From the NCBI RefSeq assembly GCF_030269325.1, contig NZ_BSTD01000001.1, positions 1,814,681 to 1,878,680 on the forward strand: a DNA stretch of 64,000 nucleotides, given 5' to 3'. Shown one piece after another: positions 36,313 to 43,419 of the stretch. Each line of letters starts with the position of its first letter. Positions within the stretch are counted from its first letter, which is position 1. The notes under the pieces were generated by a model, which worked only from the letters and a program-made list of their open reading frames with translations, made no database searches and was not told where the DNA came from. A program made the position numbers and the translations under genes. Source of the stretch: Amycolatopsis sp. NBRC 101858 (lineage in GTDB: Bacteria > Actinomycetota > Actinomycetes > Mycobacteriales > Pseudonocardiaceae).

Positions 36313-36338
36313 CAAGGCACCAGGAGAAGGCTGCGTGC

Positions 36339-36698
36339 TTACGAAGACTCGACGAGCTCCCAGCTATCTCCAAGGCGCACAGGATCCCTGATATATGAGG
36401 AATTGATGAACCAAACAGTCCCGTCGTGCCGCCACCACCGCTGGTGCGGCTTGCCACTTGCCGCAGTCACGGTTGTGGTTGTTGTTGTTGTGGTCGTGGT
36501 TGTGGCCTGCGATGAGCCTTGCTCTATGGCGACGAATAATTGACCTCCGCCAAAGACTGAGCCGATCGCTCCTGCAGCCAGACTAGCGATCGATATCGAC
36601 CGGTCGGTAACACGGCGCTGCGGCTTCCTCTGCTGCGCACGACGCTGCAGATCTGCGCGCCGTCGTCGACGCCTCGCGGCGGATCTACGTCTGTTCAC
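36339..36698 (-). CDS. Hypothetical protein with poly-Thr tract
   Basis: 119 aa on the strand opposite to its neighbours. Very basic N-terminus (RRRSAARRRRRR), a hydrophobic segment (IASLAAGAIGSVFGGG), an uninterrupted run of 11 Thr encoded by ACN repeats, and a C-terminal domain with WWRHDGTVWF. GC content is well below the flanking genes. It may be a membrane-associated orphan gene inserted between prim-pol and rep. Expression is uncertain. Confidence 0.5.
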   Translation of the reverse strand: MNRRRSAARRRRRRADLQRRAQQRKPQRRVTDRSISIASLAAGAIGSVFGGGQLFVAIEQGSSQATTTTTTTTTTTVTAASGKPHQRWWRHDGTVWFINSSYIRDPVRLGDSWELVESS

Positions 36699-36781
36699 CG
36701 ACGCTCCTTATCTCTAAAGCCTCGATCTGAGTCTACGAGCCCCCAGCACATTCGCCCCGTCTGACACGAGAGGCACCGATA

Positions 36782-37831
36782 ATGACCACGCCCCGGCCGC
36801 TGGCCGCCGTGCCAACACTGCCCGCCCGCCGCACCCGGTGGACCGATGCCGAGCTGATGCGAGAGGAGTTCCCACCGCCGAAGTGGGCCGTGCCCGGGCT
36901 ACTCGCGGAAGGGCTGAACCTGCTGGCCGGCGCGCCCAAGCTGGGCAAGTCATGGCTGTCGCTCGGCCTGGGCGCGGACATCGCCAACGGTGCCCCCGTC
37001 CTCGGCTCGATCGAGGTGGAGCGCGGCCCGGTCCTGTACTGCGCGCTGGAGGACACCGGCCGGCGGTTGCAGCGCCGGCGGCGGCAGATGCTCGCCGCCG
37101 GCGGCCGGGCCGCTCCGCTGCTCACCCTCGAAACTGCCTGCCCCACCATGACCAACGGCGGCGACGCCGTGCTGGTCGAGTGGCTGGAGGAGAACCCGCA
37201 CGCGCGACTAGTCATCATCGACACCTACGAGAAGATGCGCGGCTCCGACGCCTCGGGCATGTCCGCCTACGCCGGCGACTACGCCGCGGCCGGCCGATTC
37301 AAGCAGCTGGCCGACCACTACAGCGTCCCGTTCCTGCTCATCCACCACGTCCGCAAGCAGGGCGCGGAGGACTGGCAGAACCTCGTCTCCGGCACCAACG
37401 GCCTGACCGGCGCGGTGGACGCGACGCTCGTACTCGAGCGCGGCCGCGGGCAGGCGGACGGCGTGCTGCACGTGACCGGCCGCGACGTCGAAGAAGCCGA
37501 CTACGCCATGTCCTTCGACGCCACCGCCGGCGCCTGGACCAAGCTCGACGGCCCGGCCGCCGACCACCTGGTCGGCGACACCCGCGCGCAGATCCTGCGC
37601 CTACTGCGCGACCACGGACCGCTCACCCCGAAGGCAATCGCCGAAGCACTCGACGCCAACCCGGGCACCATCCGCCAGACCTGCAAGCGCATGGGCGACG
37701 CCGGCCAGCTCGCCCGCACCGTGGACGGCATCTACAGCGTGCCGGGCGCGAGTGACACCGGCATCACACCGCCCCTGTCCCATCTGTCACCGGTGTCACC
37801 CCAGGCCGCTGACCAGCCCGATTCCGAGTGA
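36782..37831 (+). CDS. RecA-fold Rep ATPase/helicase
   Basis: 349 aa, ATG 36782. Walker A LLAGAPKLGKSWLS (residues 47-60) and Walker B LVIIDTYEKM mark an AAA_25/RepA-type hexameric helicase. The C-terminal part (about 265-320) is a winged helix for DNA binding. It follows the prim-pol and probably unwinds the origin formed by the GTGACA iterons that begin within its own last codons. Confidence 0.85.
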   Translation: MTTPRPLAAVPTLPARRTRWTDAELMREEFPPPKWAVPGLLAEGLNLLAGAPKLGKSWLSLGLGADIANGAPVLGSIEVERGPVLYCALEDTGRRLQRRRRQMLAAGGRAAPLLTLETACPTMTNGGDAVLVEWLEENPHARLVIIDTYEKMRGSDASGMSAYAGDYAAAGRFKQLADHYSVPFLLIHHVRKQGAEDWQNLVSGTNGLTGAVDATLVLERGRGQADGVLHVTGRDVEEADYAMSFDATAGAWTKLDGPAADHLVGDTRAQILRLLRDHGPLTPKAIAEALDANPGTIRQTCKRMGDAGQLARTVDGIYSVPGASDTGITPPLSHLSPVSPQAADQPDSE

Positions 37832-37970
37832 CACCCCGAGTGACAGCTTCGCCAGCTGTCACAGCGCCGGCGCGGGGCGACACCCGCGACCACTCCGTCC
37901 CTGTCACACCTGTCACTCCGTCACTCCACCTCGCCTGAACAGGCCAAACCGGAGTGACACCCGAGTGACA
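37752..37970. repeat. Iteron array, candidate replication origin
   Basis: About eleven copies of GTGACA or its complement TGTCAC, often as GAGTGACA, in both orientations within 220 bp, for example at 37752, 37954 and 37965. The array starts within the 3' end of the rep gene and ends 70 bp before the excisionase gene. Such clusters are typical Rep-binding iterons. Confidence 0.7.
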
Positions 37971-38039
37971 CCTGCCGAAAGGACCACACGTGTTCATCGC
38001 CTCGACCGACCTGCAGCACGACCCGAGGGGACACACCCG

Positions 38040-38273
38040 ATGGACGCCACCATCACGCCGGCCGCGGTACCCGCGCGGCATCTGTACACGGTCGACGAAG
38101 CCAAGCGCCTACTGTCCATGAGCCGTTCGGTGATCTACGAGCAGTTGCGCGCCGGACGCCTCGGGTCCGTGAAGCAGGGCCGGGCACGGCTCATTCCGGC
38201 GAAAGCCATTCAGCAGTACGTGGATCTTCTCATCAGCGAAGCGGAGGTGACCGGCTATGGCCACGCGGCGTAG
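38040..38273 (+). CDS. xis: Excisionase (MerR-like HTH)
   Basis: 77 aa from ATG 38040. The fold is the excisionase type winged HTH (LYTVDEAKRLLSMSRSVIYE, then LRAGRLGSVKQGRARLIP). It overlaps the integrase start by 17 nt, the standard xis-int arrangement of AICEs, and bends DNA to favour excision. Confidence 0.9.
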   Translation: MDATITPAAVPARHLYTVDEAKRLLSMSRSVIYEQLRAGRLGSVKQGRARLIPAKAIQQYVDLLISEAEVTGYGHAA

Positions 38274-39462
38274 TCGTGGGGACGGCGGGCTCTACTGGGA
38301 TGAGTCGCGCCAGCGCTGGACTGCAGAGGTCACCGTTGGTTTTCGGCCGAACGGTAAGCGCATCGTGCGGAAGGCACGCGGCAAGACGAAGTCGGAAGCC
38401 AAGACGAAGCTCAAGGAACTGCTCAGCGACGTCGAAGAGGGCGCGGTCAACGCATCGGCGGGTTACACGGTCGCGCAGGCGGTGAACGACTGGCTGGACA
38501 GCTACGGGCGGGGCGAGCGGGACCCGAACACGGTCAAGGCTGTCCGGTCGCTGGCGAACAACCACATCATCCCAGCTATCGGCGCTCGACCGCTGGTGAA
38601 GCTCGACGTGGACGACGTAGAGGAGTGGCTAGCGGAGAAGGCGGAAGTGCTGGTCACCTCGACCCTGCGCAATCTGCGCTCCATCCTCCGGAGGGCGATC
38701 AACCGCGCCCAGGTGCGCAAGCGGGTTCGGCACAACGTGGTGCTGTTGTGCGAGGAGCTGCCCGCCGGCAAAGGGACCGGCCGGCCGTCGAAGGCGCTCA
38801 CGCTCGCGCAGGCCGAAGCCGTGCTCACCGCGGCGGAGTCGTCGCCGATGCGCGCCTACATCGTGGTGTCGCTGCTGACCGGCGCACGAACCGAGGAGAT
38901 GCGGCCGCTGACGTGGGATCACGTGGACCTGGTCGGCAAGCCGGACGCATCGCCGGCGATCCCGCCGAACGTCAAGGTGTGGCGTTCGGTCCGCGCTAAG
39001 GGCGAGACGAAGACGCGGAAGTCCCGGCGCACGCTGGCGCTGCCTGAGCGGGCTGTGAGGGCTCTGGAGGACCACTGGGTGGCCCAGCAGGCGGTGAAGG
39101 CCGTCGCGGGCGACGACTGGCGCGAACAGGGCCTGGTCTTCGCGACCAACGTGGGCACCGAGCGGGACGTCAACAACGTCCGGCGGGACTTCCGCCGGGT
39201 GATCAAGGCGGCCGGGCTCAAGCCGACGCAGTGGACGCCCCGGGAGCTGCGACACAGCTTCGTCTCGATCCTCTCGGACGGCGGGATGCCGATCGAGGAG
39301 ATCTCGCGGTTGGTCGGGCACAGCAGCACGGCCGTGACGGAGCTGGTCTACCGGAAGCAGATCAGGCCGGTGGTCGAGTCGGGCGCGGTCGCGATGGACC
39401 GACTTTTTCCCGCGACGGGTGCAGCCGCGGAAGTTTCTTCCCCCACCAATCAGGCATCGTGA
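38257..39462 (+). CDS. int: Tyrosine site-specific integrase
   Basis: 401 aa. An N-terminal arm-binding domain (to about 60) and a core-binding domain precede the catalytic domain: Arg in LLTGARTEEMRPLTW, RELRHSF, GHSS and the nucleophile Tyr in VTELVYRKQ. All catalytic positions are kept, so it is likely functional. It integrates the element at tRNA-Thr(CGT). The 3' 70 bp is duplicated as a relic at 40118-40207. Confidence 0.95.
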   Translation: MATRRSRGDGGLYWDESRQRWTAEVTVGFRPNGKRIVRKARGKTKSEAKTKLKELLSDVEEGAVNASAGYTVAQAVNDWLDSYGRGERDPNTVKAVRSLANNHIIPAIGARPLVKLDVDDVEEWLAEKAEVLVTSTLRNLRSILRRAINRAQVRKRVRHNVVLLCEELPAGKGTGRPSKALTLAQAEAVLTAAESSPMRAYIVVSLLTGARTEEMRPLTWDHVDLVGKPDASPAIPPNVKVWRSVRAKGETKTRKSRRTLALPERAVRALEDHWVAQQAVKAVAGDDWREQGLVFATNVGTERDVNNVRRDFRRVIKAAGLKPTQWTPRELRHSFVSILSDGGMPIEEISRLVGHSSTAVTELVYRKQIRPVVESGAVAMDRLFPATGAAAEVSSPTNQAS

Positions 39463-39480
39463 CCACTCACCAGACGATTG

Positions 39481-39514
39481 CCAGGCCGCGCCCGGACTGT
39501 CGGGGGCGGCCTGG
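39481..39514 (+). terminator. Integrase terminator
   Basis: CCAGGCCGC (39481-39489) and GCGGCCTGG (39506-39514), 9-bp stem, 18 nt after the integrase stop. Confidence 0.55.
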
Positions 39515-39528
39515 CCTCGCCTTGCGCT

Positions 39529-39564
39529 CTAGCAGTGCTGGAATTCGGATTCCAGCACCGCTAG
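39529..39564. promoter_or_regulatory. 36-bp near-perfect palindrome before the HTH gene
   Basis: CTAGCAGTGCTGGAAT (39529-39544) and ATTCCAGCACCGCTAG (39549-39564) form a 16-bp dyad with one mismatch. It ends 9 nt before the ATG of the HTH gene. This is a likely autoregulatory operator, and could also act as an mRNA hairpin blocking its translation. Confidence 0.65.
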
Positions 39565-39573
39565 AATCTAGTC

Positions 39574-40104
39574 ATGACGCGAACGCCTGCCGAGCAGGTC
39601 CTCCAAGCTATCGCCGCCCTGGAGACGATCGACGACCCCCAGGAGCAGGCCCTAAGGGGCCACCAACTCCAGGAAACGATGAAAGGGGCAAGCATGCAGG
39701 TTCGCCGCATTACCGACGCAGCCGTCGCGAAGCTCCGAGAGACTAAGCCGCTCGCTGAGGTCGCCGACCTGCTGGGCGTCAGCAACAAGCGGATCAGCCA
39801 GATGGCCACCGGCCGGCACGGGGTCAACCGTCGACCACCCAGCACGATCTTCGCTGTCCAGATCGTCGGGGAGGACACCTGGCATGGCGAGCCGGACGCG
39901 CTTCCGCCCACCGAGTACCAGACGACCACCTGGCAACCCAAGACCGGCACAGGCAACCGGTTCGACGGCAAACTTCTGGAAGTGCGCTACGGGCCAGTCC
40001 CCGACAACATCCCGCCGAGCTATTACACCTACACCACCGTCGACGGGAAGCGGATGAGGCCAACAGCAGCCGTCCACGACGTCATCTTCAGCTCAGACGA
40101 GTAG
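39574..40104 (+). CDS. HTH protein between integrase and attR
   Basis: 176 aa. A short HTH (about residues 50-80: LAEVADLLGVSNKRISQMATG) suggests DNA binding. The C-terminal half (about 90-170) has Trp/Tyr-rich beta-like segments with no recognised family. The gene lies in a 0.65 kb insertion that separates the integrase from attR and is preceded by a 36-bp palindrome, so it may be autoregulated. Confidence 0.7.
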   Translation: MTRTPAEQVLQAIAALETIDDPQEQALRGHQLQETMKGASMQVRRITDAAVAKLRETKPLAEVADLLGVSNKRISQMATGRHGVNRRPPSTIFAVQIVGEDTWHGEPDALPPTEYQTTTWQPKTGTGNRFDGKLLEVRYGPVPDNIPPSYYTYTTVDGKRMRPTAAVHDVIFSSDE

Positions 40105-40117
40105 TCCCAGCGCTCGG

Positions 40118-40207
40118 GTGTGCCCAGTCAGGTCGCGCTGGACCAGCTTTTCCCCCGCGACGGGTGAACCTGCGGAACTTTCTTCGCCCACCAACCAGGC
40201 GTCTTAG
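40118..40207 (+). pseudogene. Relic of the 3' end of a second integrase gene
   Basis: The sequence translates, after removing one C from the CCCCC run near 40152, to DQLFPATGEPAELSSPTNQAS, closely matching the C-terminus of the integrase at 38257-39462 (DRLFPATGAAAEVSSPTNQ). The homology goes on past the stop to the ACCAGACGA segment near attR. It is a frame-shifted remnant, not a functional gene. Confidence 0.8.
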
Positions 40208-40227
40208 TCACCCACTTAGTCACCCAC
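40204..40227. repeat. Right arm-type tandem repeats next to attR
   Basis: Two perfect tandem copies of TTAGTCACCCAC (40204-40215 and 40216-40227). Similar motifs lie near attL (24165-24199). They are candidate arm sites for integrase or excisionase. Confidence 0.6.
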
Positions 40228-40277
40228 CAGACGAGTCAGGCCCCATCCGATGATGTTCGGATGGGGCCTGACCTGCG

Positions 40278-40320
40278 GAGCCGCCTAGGGGAATCGAACC
40301 CCTGACCTATTCATTACGAG
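40278..40320. repeat. attR: 43-bp core repeat
   Basis: Identical to 24040-24082. It forms the 3' half of the intact tRNA-Thr gene, so integration keeps the tRNA functional. Confidence 0.95.
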
Positions 40321-40352
40321 TGAATCGCTCTGGCCGACTGAGCTAAGGCGGC
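40279..40352 (-). tRNA. tRNA-Thr (anticodon CGT)
   Basis: A 74-nt cloverleaf on the minus strand: acceptor GCCGCCT/AGGCGGC, D-arm AGCTCAGTCGGCCAGAGC, anticodon stem ATTCA/TGAAT with loop CTCGTAA (anticodon CGT), T-arm with GGTTCGATTCC. The CCA is not encoded. It is the integration target and stays intact, as its 3' end is supplied by the element. Confidence 0.95.
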
Positions 40353-40485
40353 ATGTCTCCGGCTCGCGCTGGCGACGGGGACAAGTGTAGCGGAGGCTGT
40401 CAGCGTCACTTTCCGGGGGGACTGTCGTTAGGGCCCTATGACGTCGGTCTCATCCCCCGATCGACCTATCTGGAGGCTCTGGCAC

Positions 40486-42144
40486 ATGCGGCGAAGACTG
40501 CCCCGTTCGGCGGCGCTGCCGGCGGCTGCGGCGTTGCTCCTGCTCAGCGCGGCGCCGGCGAACGCCGATCCGACCTATCCGACTACGCCGATCCCGCAGC
40601 CGGCCAGTTCCGGGCAGGCGCCCATTTCGGCGCCGATCGGGCCGCAGCCGCTGGGGCAGGCCGTCGGGGATGCGGGGACCGCGCTCGGCATCATCCGGCT
40701 GCTGCCCAACGCCGTGACGACGAGCACGATCCTGCCCGGGTTCGGGGAGACGTTGCCGAAGCAGTCCGCGCTCGAGGCCGGGATGGGTCTCTCGAGCGCG
40801 TCGGCGAACTCCGACGCCTACCTGAGCTACGAGAAGGCCGTCGCGCAGGCGTCGCCGTTCGGGCTGTCGGTCGGCGGGAACGCGCCGCAGACGCCGGGCA
40901 GTGTCGTGCAGACCGCTTTGCCGGACAATCCGCAGCCGATCAGCGGTGGGCTGAACGCGCCGCCGAACCCGTTGCTGAACATCGGCCTGCTCAACGGGAG
41001 CGCGCACGCGCGGTGGAGCCCGACGCTCGGGCCGTGCGTCGACACCATCGCGGACGCGAGCACGTCGGTGGCGAGCCTGTCGCTGCTGAACGTCATCCCG
41101 TCGATGCCGAACCTGGGCCTCGACAAGCTGGCTCTGGACCCGAGCACGCTCGCGAAGGGCTTCGACCTGACCAAGGGCCTGCAGAGCCTCGGCGGGTTGC
41201 TGCAGGGCGGCGGCCAGACCGCGGCGAACGGCACCGGCTCGCTGCTGAGCCTGCCGAACACGCTCTCGTCGCGTTCGCAGGTGAAGCTGGTCGACGTCCC
41301 GGGCTCGAAGAACAAGGCCGTGCAGTCGACGTCGACGCTGCAGGCCGCGGACATCGAGATCCTCAAGGGGACGCCGCTGGCGCTGAGCATCAAGGTGGCC
41401 AGCCAGCCGACGCTGAAGGTGACCTCCACCGGCGACGCGAAGACGTCCAAAGTGGACTACACCGCGCCGGTGCTGACCATCGAGGCGGCCGGCAAGACGC
41501 TGTACACGCTGGACGCGGCGCACCCGACCAAGGACATCCCGATCGGGCTGCCGCTGACCGGGCTGAGCGACCAGTTCGGGCAGCTCAACGACATCCCGGT
41601 GGTCGGTGGCCTGGTTTCGACGCTCACCAAGGGCATCCAGCAGGTCGGCAACACCGCCGGGACCGTGCTGGACCTCGGTGTCCTGCGGCTGAGCATCGCC
41701 GGGCTGGACCAGAAGTCCGCGCAGATGACCACGCCGTTCAAGGGCTTCCAGCTGGGTGCGTCGGCACGGCTGTTCGACCTGCAGCTGCTGCCCACGACCA
41801 AGCTCAAGAGCCTGCTGCCCGCCGACCAGGCGAAGAACCTGCCGTCGTCGCTGGCGCAGCTGTCGCTCGGCGAGCAGGTCGCGCGGGCCTACGCGCCGAC
41901 CGGCGGCGTGATCTGCGGGAGCACGACGACACCGCCCGCGGGTGGTGAGGCACCGAAGGGGCCGGTGAAGAACCTCGCCTACACCGGCGGCGCGTACGAC
42001 ACCGTGCCGCTGTTCTGGACGGGCACCGCGATGCTGCTGCTCGGCGCGGTCATGGTGGCCGCGATGCCGGGCACGCGCCGTCGTCCGCTGGCCGTGGCGG
42101 TCGAGGAGAAGCCGTTCAAGCCGTCACCGCGTCCGCGCGAGTGA
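40486..42144 (+). CDS. LAXTG sortase-anchored surface protein
   Basis: 552 aa from ATG 40486 (GGAGG upstream; ATG 40438 lacks one). Signal peptide with MRRRLPRS and a Leu/Ala core. The long extracellular part is Ser/Thr/Gly/Leu-rich with repeated LPxxLS-like helices and no recognised enzyme domain. The C-terminus has LAYTGG, a hydrophobic segment (WTGTAMLLLGAVMVAAM) and a basic tail, the sorting signal of class E sortases in high-GC actinobacteria. It is likely anchored to peptidoglycan. The function is unknown. Confidence 0.8.
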   Translation: MRRRLPRSAALPAAAALLLLSAAPANADPTYPTTPIPQPASSGQAPISAPIGPQPLGQAVGDAGTALGIIRLLPNAVTTSTILPGFGETLPKQSALEAGMGLSSASANSDAYLSYEKAVAQASPFGLSVGGNAPQTPGSVVQTALPDNPQPISGGLNAPPNPLLNIGLLNGSAHARWSPTLGPCVDTIADASTSVASLSLLNVIPSMPNLGLDKLALDPSTLAKGFDLTKGLQSLGGLLQGGGQTAANGTGSLLSLPNTLSSRSQVKLVDVPGSKNKAVQSTSTLQAADIEILKGTPLALSIKVASQPTLKVTSTGDAKTSKVDYTAPVLTIEAAGKTLYTLDAAHPTKDIPIGLPLTGLSDQFGQLNDIPVVGGLVSTLTKGIQQVGNTAGTVLDLGVLRLSIAGLDQKSAQMTTPFKGFQLGASARLFDLQLLPTTKLKSLLPADQAKNLPSSLAQLSLGEQVARAYAPTGGVICGSTTTPPAGGEAPKGPVKNLAYTGGAYDTVPLFWTGTAMLLLGAVMVAAMPGTRRRPLAVAVEEKPFKPSPRPRE

Positions 42145-42168
42145 CCTGAGGCAGCCCCGGGGGCAGTG

Positions 42169-42208
42169 AAGGAACCCGCCAGGAGCTTCGGCTCTTGGCG
42201 GGTTCCTT
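42169..42208. terminator. Bidirectional terminator
   Basis: AAGGAACCCGCCAGGAGC and GCTCTTGGCGGGTTCCTT form a stem of about 18 bp with one mismatch and a TTCG tetraloop. It serves the convergent surface-protein gene and holB. Confidence 0.9.
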
Positions 42209-42213
42209 TGTGC

Positions 42214-43419
42214 TCAGCCCTGGCGGAGCGTCGTCACCATCGCCTCGACGGCGATGCGCGGCTTGACGTTCAGGTCGATTGCCTCGCGGCATTCCAGCAC
42301 CGCTTCGAGACGGCGAAGCGTCGATTCCGGTGTCCACGCCTGCGCGGCCTCGCGGATCTGGTCGGCGTGGTCGGGGTGGTTGAGCGTCGCGCCGGAGCGG
42401 GTCGTCGTCACCAGGACGTCGCGGTAGAAGCCGGCCAGGTCGATCAGGGACAGGTCGAGCGTGTCGCGCTGGGTGCGCGTGGCGCGGGACTTCTGCTTCT
42501 TCTCGAGCTGCTTGACCGCCGCTTCGGCGGCTCGCTTCGCCCCGGCGACGCCCTTGCCGACGCCGTCGCCGCCCATCGCCGTGCGCAGCTCGTTGCGCTC
42601 GTCCTCGTCGCGGCCCTTGCTCGCTTCGCCCGCGTCGGCCTCCGCCGCGCTGATCAGCTGGTCGGCGCAGGTGAACACGTCACCGGGCCGGCGCAGGCCC
42701 GTCGGGATGCGCAGCACGGTGGCGCGGCGCTGGCGCGCGGCCTCGTCGGTGGCGAGCCGGCGCGCGCGGCCGACGTGGCCGCCGCACACCGAAGCCGCCC
42801 ACTGCGCTCGCTCCGGATCGACGTGGTCTCGGCGCATCAGGACGTCCGCGATGGCTTCCGGCGGCGGCGTCCGCAGCGTCACCAGGCGGCAGCGCGAACG
42901 GATCGTCACCGAGACGTCGTCAGGGTGGTCCGACGGCGCGCAGAGCAGGAAGACCGTGCGCTCCGGCGGCTCTTCGACGGCCTTCAGCAGCGCGTTCGAC
43001 GCGCCTTCGGTGAGCCGGTCGGCGTCTTCGATGACCACGACCTGCCAGTGGCCGGTCGTCGGGCGGCGCGCGGCCGCCTGCACCAGGGCACGCATCTCGG
43101 CGACCGAGATGGACAGGCCTTCCGGCACCACGAGCCGGACGTCGGCGTGGGTGCCCGCCATCACCGTGTGGCAGCCCGGGCAGGCGTCGCAGCCGGTTCC
43201 GGTGCTGCACTGCAGGGCGGCGGCGAACGTCCGCGCGGCCACCGACCGGCCGGACCCGGGCGGGCCGGTGAGCAGCCACGCGTGCGTCATCGCGCCGGGC
43301 GGCGCGGGTTCGCCGGCGACGATCTTCGCGGCGGCCGCCGCGGCCGCGCTCAGCGTTTCGACCGCGGGCTCCTGGCCGACGAGCTGGTTCCAGACGCCGA
43401 TGCGTTCGGTCGTCGTCAC
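42214..43419 (-). CDS. holB: DNA polymerase III subunit delta'
   Basis: 401 aa clamp-loader subunit. Degenerate P-loop LLTGPPGSGRSVAARTF, zinc site CDACPGC, the DADRLT Walker B region and SNALLKAVEEPP followed by sensor motif SRCR. The P-loop has Arg in place of Lys, as expected for the non-ATPase delta'. The GTG start at 43419 overlaps the Tmk-fusion stop by 4 nt; the two genes form the usual tmk-holB pair. Confidence 0.92.
   Translation of the reverse strand: MTTTERIGVWNQLVGQEPAVETLSAAAAAAAKIVAGEPAPPGAMTHAWLLTGPPGSGRSVAARTFAAALQCSTGTGCDACPGCHTVMAGTHADVRLVVPEGLSISVAEMRALVQAAARRPTTGHWQVVVIEDADRLTEGASNALLKAVEEPPERTVFLLCAPSDHPDDVSVTIRSRCRLVTLRTPPPEAIADVLMRRDHVDPERAQWAASVCGGHVGRARRLATDEAARQRRATVLRIPTGLRRPGDVFTCADQLISAAEADAGEASKGRDEDERNELRTAMGGDGVGKGVAGAKRAAEAAVKQLEKKQKSRATRTQRDTLDLSLIDLAGFYRDVLVTTTRSGATLNHPDHADQIREAAQAWTPESTLRRLEAVLECREAIDLNVKPRIAVEAMVTTLRQG

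Larger units (their letters stand above)
24040..40320. mobile_element. AICE (actinomycete integrative and conjugative element), 16.3 kb
   Basis: It is bounded by 43-bp direct repeats at tRNA-Thr(CGT). It carries a tyrosine integrase and excisionase next to attR, a RepPP-like prim-pol plus RecA-fold Rep ATPase with iterons, a Nudix gene like pSAM2 pif, an FtsK-type single-protein translocase, an Spd-like membrane protein and a series of small transfer genes. This is the full gene set of pSAM2-class elements that excise, replicate and transfer double-stranded DNA between mycelia. All core genes look intact, so it may be active. Cargo: a TAC module, a dehydrogenase with a GntR-kinase, and an HTH gene. 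Confidence 0.93.
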
